Both the position numbers and the translations under genes were made by a program. Source: Candidatus Jordarchaeales archaeon (lineage in GTDB: Archaea > Asgardarchaeota > Jordiarchaeia > Jordiarchaeales > Freyrarchaeaceae). From it: a stretch of 7,964 nt of DNA. Where the stretch lies: assembly GCA_038889235.1 (NCBI GenBank), contig JAWAHN010000003.1, positions 1-7,964 on the forward strand, in the 5' to 3' direction. Shown here in pieces: positions 6,051 to 7,964 of the stretch. Position 1 is the stretch's first letter. Every line of letters begins with the position of its first letter. The notes under the pieces were generated by a model. The model saw only the letters and a program-made list of their open reading frames with translations, did not search any database and had not been told where the DNA came from.

Positions 6051-7124
6051 TCACTTGCGAGCGACAGCCCCTGGTATGTGCTCCGGCGGCCTCACCGCTT
6101 TGAGCGTGATCGCCCCCTCCGGGCACTTAACGGCGCAGACCCCGCAGCCAAAGCAGTTTTCGGGTATAACCCGCGCCTTGTACCTTTTGCTCCCCTCCGG
6201 CCTGTACATTTCTATGGCTTCAAAGTGGCACCTTTCAACGCACGTCTGGCACCCTTTACACTTTTCCTCGTCGATGAAAGCCTGCCACCTGCTTTTCTCT
6301 AGGGCTGCCTTTGTTACGGGTATGTTGGCTCCCTTAAGGAACATGAAGAACTCGCAGCAGTCGCTGCAGCAGTTGCAGTTGACCGTGATGCCTTTACCAC
6401 TCATCTCAGCCGTGTTGGCCCACGTGTGTATCAAGCCGTCCTCCTCTATCTCGTCTATGAGCTTCAGCGCCTCCTCTAGGCTGATCTCGACGCCGGACCC
6501 CCTCTCCACGACGTACTCCGCTCCCCTCCCAACCTGGATGCAGTTCCACCTCTTCGACTCGTCGGTATAGCGGCACCCGTCGCCAGCCAGCCTTGAAACA
6601 GTTCTACACGAGCACGGCACGACGGCTATCTTACTATTAGCCTTGAGAATCTCCCTTATGTCCTCGCACGGCAGGAGGTCGGGTGAATCCTTTACAGCTT
6701 TGTAGGCGGGGATCACTCTCCAAACCTTCATGCCCGTCGCCTTGATCAGCTCACCAAACTTGGGATAGTACTCTTTTTCGCCGAACTCCTTCCAGAGGGC
6801 TGCGTACTCACGCCCCCTCTCGGGGTCAAGCTGCCTAGTTGCGAGCGTCGCGTCGTGAAGCTGTATTATGTCTCTTGCAAGCCTAAAGTAGTCCCGTGCC
6901 TTGAAGTCTTTCGGGAAAGCCACTCCTTTAAAGAATAACCCGTCAAGTATCCTCCTAACTTTTTCGACTGGCAGCCCTGTTTTGCCGGCAACCTCCTCCA
7001 CGCTTCCGGGAAGTGCGGCTGCAACGGTAGCCTCCTCCTCGTTCATGAGGAAGCGGAGAATTTTCCTCAAAAGCTCGGACCCAGGGAAACCAAGCGACTC
7101 CATGATCTTAGAGTAAGGATCCAA
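6051..7124 (-). CDS. Winged-helix / Cys-rich domain / 2x[4Fe-4S] ferredoxin fusion protein
   Basis: This 357-residue protein has three parts. Residues 20-70 look like a winged-helix fold (SVEEVAGKTGLPVEKVRRIL, 41-60). The middle has two cysteine groups: Cys171, Cys173, Cys184 and Cys195 (CSCR...WNCIQ), then Cys250, 252, 253, 256 and 257 (CNCCSDCC). The C-terminal part is a classical double ferredoxin: CxxCxxCxxxC at 289-299 (third gap is three residues, ending in His300 rather than Pro) and CxxCxxxCP-type at 324-335. It should carry two [4Fe-4S] clusters and perhaps a third metal centre, and transfer electrons in the cytoplasm. Its partner is unknown. TTG at 7124 is supported by GAGGTGA six bases upstream; the ATG at codon 8 is too far away. 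It leads a two-gene unit with the four-Cys protein. Confidence 0.85.
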   Translation of the reverse strand: MDPYSKIMESLGFPGSELLRKILRFLMNEEEATVAAALPGSVEEVAGKTGLPVEKVRRILDGLFFKGVAFPKDFKARDYFRLARDIIQLHDATLATRQLDPERGREYAALWKEFGEKEYYPKFGELIKATGMKVWRVIPAYKAVKDSPDLLPCEDIREILKANSKIAVVPCSCRTVSRLAGDGCRYTDESKRWNCIQVGRGAEYVVERGSGVEISLEEALKLIDEIEEDGLIHTWANTAEMSGKGITVNCNCCSDCCEFFMFLKGANIPVTKAALEKSRWQAFIDEEKCKGCQTCVERCHFEAIEMYRPEGSKRYKARVIPENCFGCGVCAVKCPEGAITLKAVRPPEHIPGAVARK

Positions 7125-7130
7125 ACCTTC

Positions 7131-7137
7131 TCACCTC
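7131..7137 (-). promoter_or_regulatory. Ribosome binding site deciding the ferredoxin start
   Basis: The minus strand reads GAGGTGA, six bases before TTG at 7124 and 27 before the ATG at codon 8. The UroD-like gene uses the same motif at the same spacing. Confidence 0.7.
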
Positions 7138-7183
7138 AGCATGAAATAAAGGGGGGAAAGTCGTTTTCTGCTTTTTGGTTGAA

Positions 7184-7284
7184 GCGTCCTTTCACCACTG
7201 TCCACTCTACGCGTGTTGCCGGGTGGAGCGAAGCTACACATCTATTAAAGGACGCGCCCGGCGACAGGAACTCGCTGTGGTGAA
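7184..7284. ncRNA. Candidate structured RNA with a pseudoknot
   Basis: Three long helices can be read directly. Helix A pairs GCGTCCTTT (7184-7192) with AAAGGACGC (7247-7255). Helix B pairs TTCACCAC (7191-7198) with GTGGTGAA (7277-7284). Helix C pairs GTTGCCGGG (7215-7223) with CCCGGCGAC (7257-7265), with one G-U on the plus strand. B encloses C; A crosses both, and A and B fit together if B is trimmed to 6 bp. This is pseudoknot topology. The region lies in a 354-base gap without a convincing gene. Strand is uncertain, but the terminator-like hairpin downstream favours plus. I do not see RNase P, SRP RNA, tRNA or C/D-box signatures. Alternatively it is a leader or operator of the ferredoxin operon. 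Confidence 0.4.
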
Positions 7285-7340
7285 CCCGCAGACTAAAAAT
7301 TCTAGGGCGTCACCCTTGATTCATGTGGACTCGCGAAACC

Positions 7341-7364
7341 CCTTTAAAGGCTCCCAGCGGAGCC
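7341..7364. repeat. Palindrome CCTTTAAAGG overlapping a 6-bp hairpin
   Basis: CCTTTAAAGG (7341-7350) is a perfect 10-bp palindrome. It overlaps GGCTCC (7349-7354), which pairs perfectly with GGAGCC (7359-7364) across the 4-base loop CAGC. The two structures share two bases, so they could be alternative forms in RNA, or the palindrome could be a protein site in DNA. Confidence 0.45.
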
Positions 7365-7408
7365 CGTATAGCTAAAACAGCATTGGATTAAAAGCCGAGA
7401 GTGGAGGA

Positions 7409-7467
7409 ACTGGGCTGAAGCGCATCCTGCCCGGGATGCGCGCTTCCCTTTTTAATCTGAGCCCGGT
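7409..7467 (+). terminator. Long hairpin with terminator-like U-run
   Basis: GCGCATCC (7420-7427) pairs with GGATGCGC (7434-7441) around a 6-base loop. The stem continues as GAA/TTC beyond a two-base bulge, and C-C-T5 (7447-7453) follows on the plus strand. An outer pairing of ACTGGGCT (7409-7416) with AGCCCGGT (7460-7467), with one G-U, could close the whole element. On the plus strand it looks like a terminator, but no plus-strand protein gene precedes it. For the minus-strand nuclease gene it begins 12 bases after the stop, without a T-run. Confidence 0.5.
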
Positions 7468-7478
7468 GCGGAAGCCCG

Positions 7479-7964
7479 CTATATGTATTCTACGGGAGCG
7501 CGCTCCTCAACGTACGTGTAAACTTTAACGTTTTTCCTGGTAGCGAACTCGTAAGCGTTACTGTCTATAGTAGGCGCGACGAGAATCAAGCGCGGCTTAA
7601 CACCCTTCTTTTCCTCGTAAAGCTCACCTATCCTGAGAAGCTCGGTAACGTCGCTCTTCCGAACCCTCGCCTTGATCTCAATCAACATGTGAACGTTATC
7701 CCTCACAAGCAAGTCCACTTCAACCTCTGAAGGCTCACCGTAAACAACACCCTTATCGTCAAAAAGCTTCAAACGTGTAACTTTCGCACCCCTAGCCTCT
7801 TCAACAAGCTCCATCATGGCGTTCCGAAAGGCGACCTCAGCCCTAACCCCCCACCTACCGCCAAGCACCGAAATCAAACCCTCCAGCCTTTCAAACCCCT
7901 TCTGCATGTCGACCCTGATATTCTTCACTTCAGTCCACAAAGCTGCTATCTCCTTGCTGTGCTC
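7479..7964 (-). CDS. DUF3782-like PD-(D/E)XK nuclease domain protein, 5' end cut by window
   Basis: The frame is open to the window edge. Residues encoded between 7940 and 7964 (EHSKEIAA) continue naturally into LWTEVKNI, so the TTG at 7940 is not the real start and the N-terminus lies outside. The visible part shows a heptad-like helix (LWTEVKNIRVDMQKGFERLE), then LGGRWGVRAEVAFR, and the nuclease core: Glu in AEVAFR, Asp in EVEVDLLV, and E-I-K in MLIEIKAR, followed by LYEEKKGVKPRLILVAP. This is the DUF3782 pattern common in Thermoproteota, with an intact PD-(D/E)XK site; the family's substrate is unknown. No methylase, toxin-antitoxin partner or recombinase is visible beside it. Third codon positions favour T and G, like the plus-strand thiolase and unlike the minus-strand UroD-like gene. 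Confidence 0.8.
   Translation of the reverse strand, partial: EHSKEIAALWTEVKNIRVDMQKGFERLEGLISVLGGRWGVRAEVAFRNAMMELVEEARGAKVTRLKLFDDKGVVYGEPSEVEVDLLVRDNVHMLIEIKARVRKSDVTELLRIGELYEEKKGVKPRLILVAPTIDSNAYEFATRKNVKVYTYVEERAPVEYI

Noticed and set aside
7141-7151. CTTTATTTCAT on the minus strand as the ferredoxin TATA box
   Set aside because: Its spacing would start transcription at or after the start codon and leave out the strong ribosome binding site.
7175-7375. A 66-codon plus-strand frame in the gap
   Set aside because: It has no ribosome binding site or recognisable domain and lies across the predicted RNA helices.
7362-7416. A tRNA beginning GCCCGTATAGCT
   Set aside because: The only closing GGGC is about 50 bases away, too short for a tRNA, and there is no T-arm with a GTTCRA loop.
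7184-7467. RNase P RNA or SRP RNA
   Set aside because: The conserved RNase P core strings and the SRP helix 8 motif are not found on either strand.

Overview
The window looks like chromosomal DNA from an anaerobic archaeon, probably of the TACK/Bathyarchaeia-like type. The evidence is strong GAGGTGA/GGGAGGT ribosome binding sites at TATA-box spacing, heavy use of AGG for arginine, many GTG and TTG starts, ferredoxin-type and orphan cysteine proteins, and a DUF3782-type PD-(D/E)XK protein of the kind common in Thermoproteota. No rRNA, tRNA, CRISPR array, transposase or phage gene is visible. The lineage assignment is inference; no marker gene is present.

Layout, left to right. Positions 1-480 hold an extremely T-rich non-coding tract (about 300 of 480 bases are T by hand count), with one island of GGAAC inverted repeats. 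A TATA box and strong ribosome binding site then lead into a degradative-type thiolase (556-1806, +), followed after 38 bases by a Dph6-related PP-loop ATPase (1845-2504, +). Convergent to these is a two-gene minus-strand set: a C_GCAxxG_C_C-type cysteine protein (4377-3823), then a UroD/MtaA-like protein (3671-2538). A DUF169 protein (4492-5319, +) is divergent from that set across a shared AT-rich promoter. Only seven C residues separate its stop from the stop of a minus-strand pair: a 2x[4Fe-4S] ferredoxin fused to a winged-helix and a novel Cys-rich domain (7124-6051), followed 16 bases later by a four-cysteine protein resembling the ATC-hydrolase family (6034-5327). A 354-base gap (7125-7478) has no convincing gene but carries several strong RNA-like helices, including a possible pseudoknot and a terminator-like hairpin on the + strand. 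The right edge holds the 3' part of a DUF3782-like nuclease (7479-7964, -), cut by the window end.

The most interesting block is 2538-7124. Five neighbouring genes in three transcription units all encode proteins with conserved cysteines or a probable metal site, and four are families without a settled biochemical role. They may form one anaerobic redox or one-carbon/thiol-handling module. No corrinoid protein, flavoprotein or radical enzyme lies inside the window to fix the pathway. A second large-scale signal is a change in strand composition: the + strand is rich in G+T on the left and in A+C on the right, largely regardless of gene direction, with the switch near 4.5-5.5 kb. This is what a replication-strand boundary would look like.
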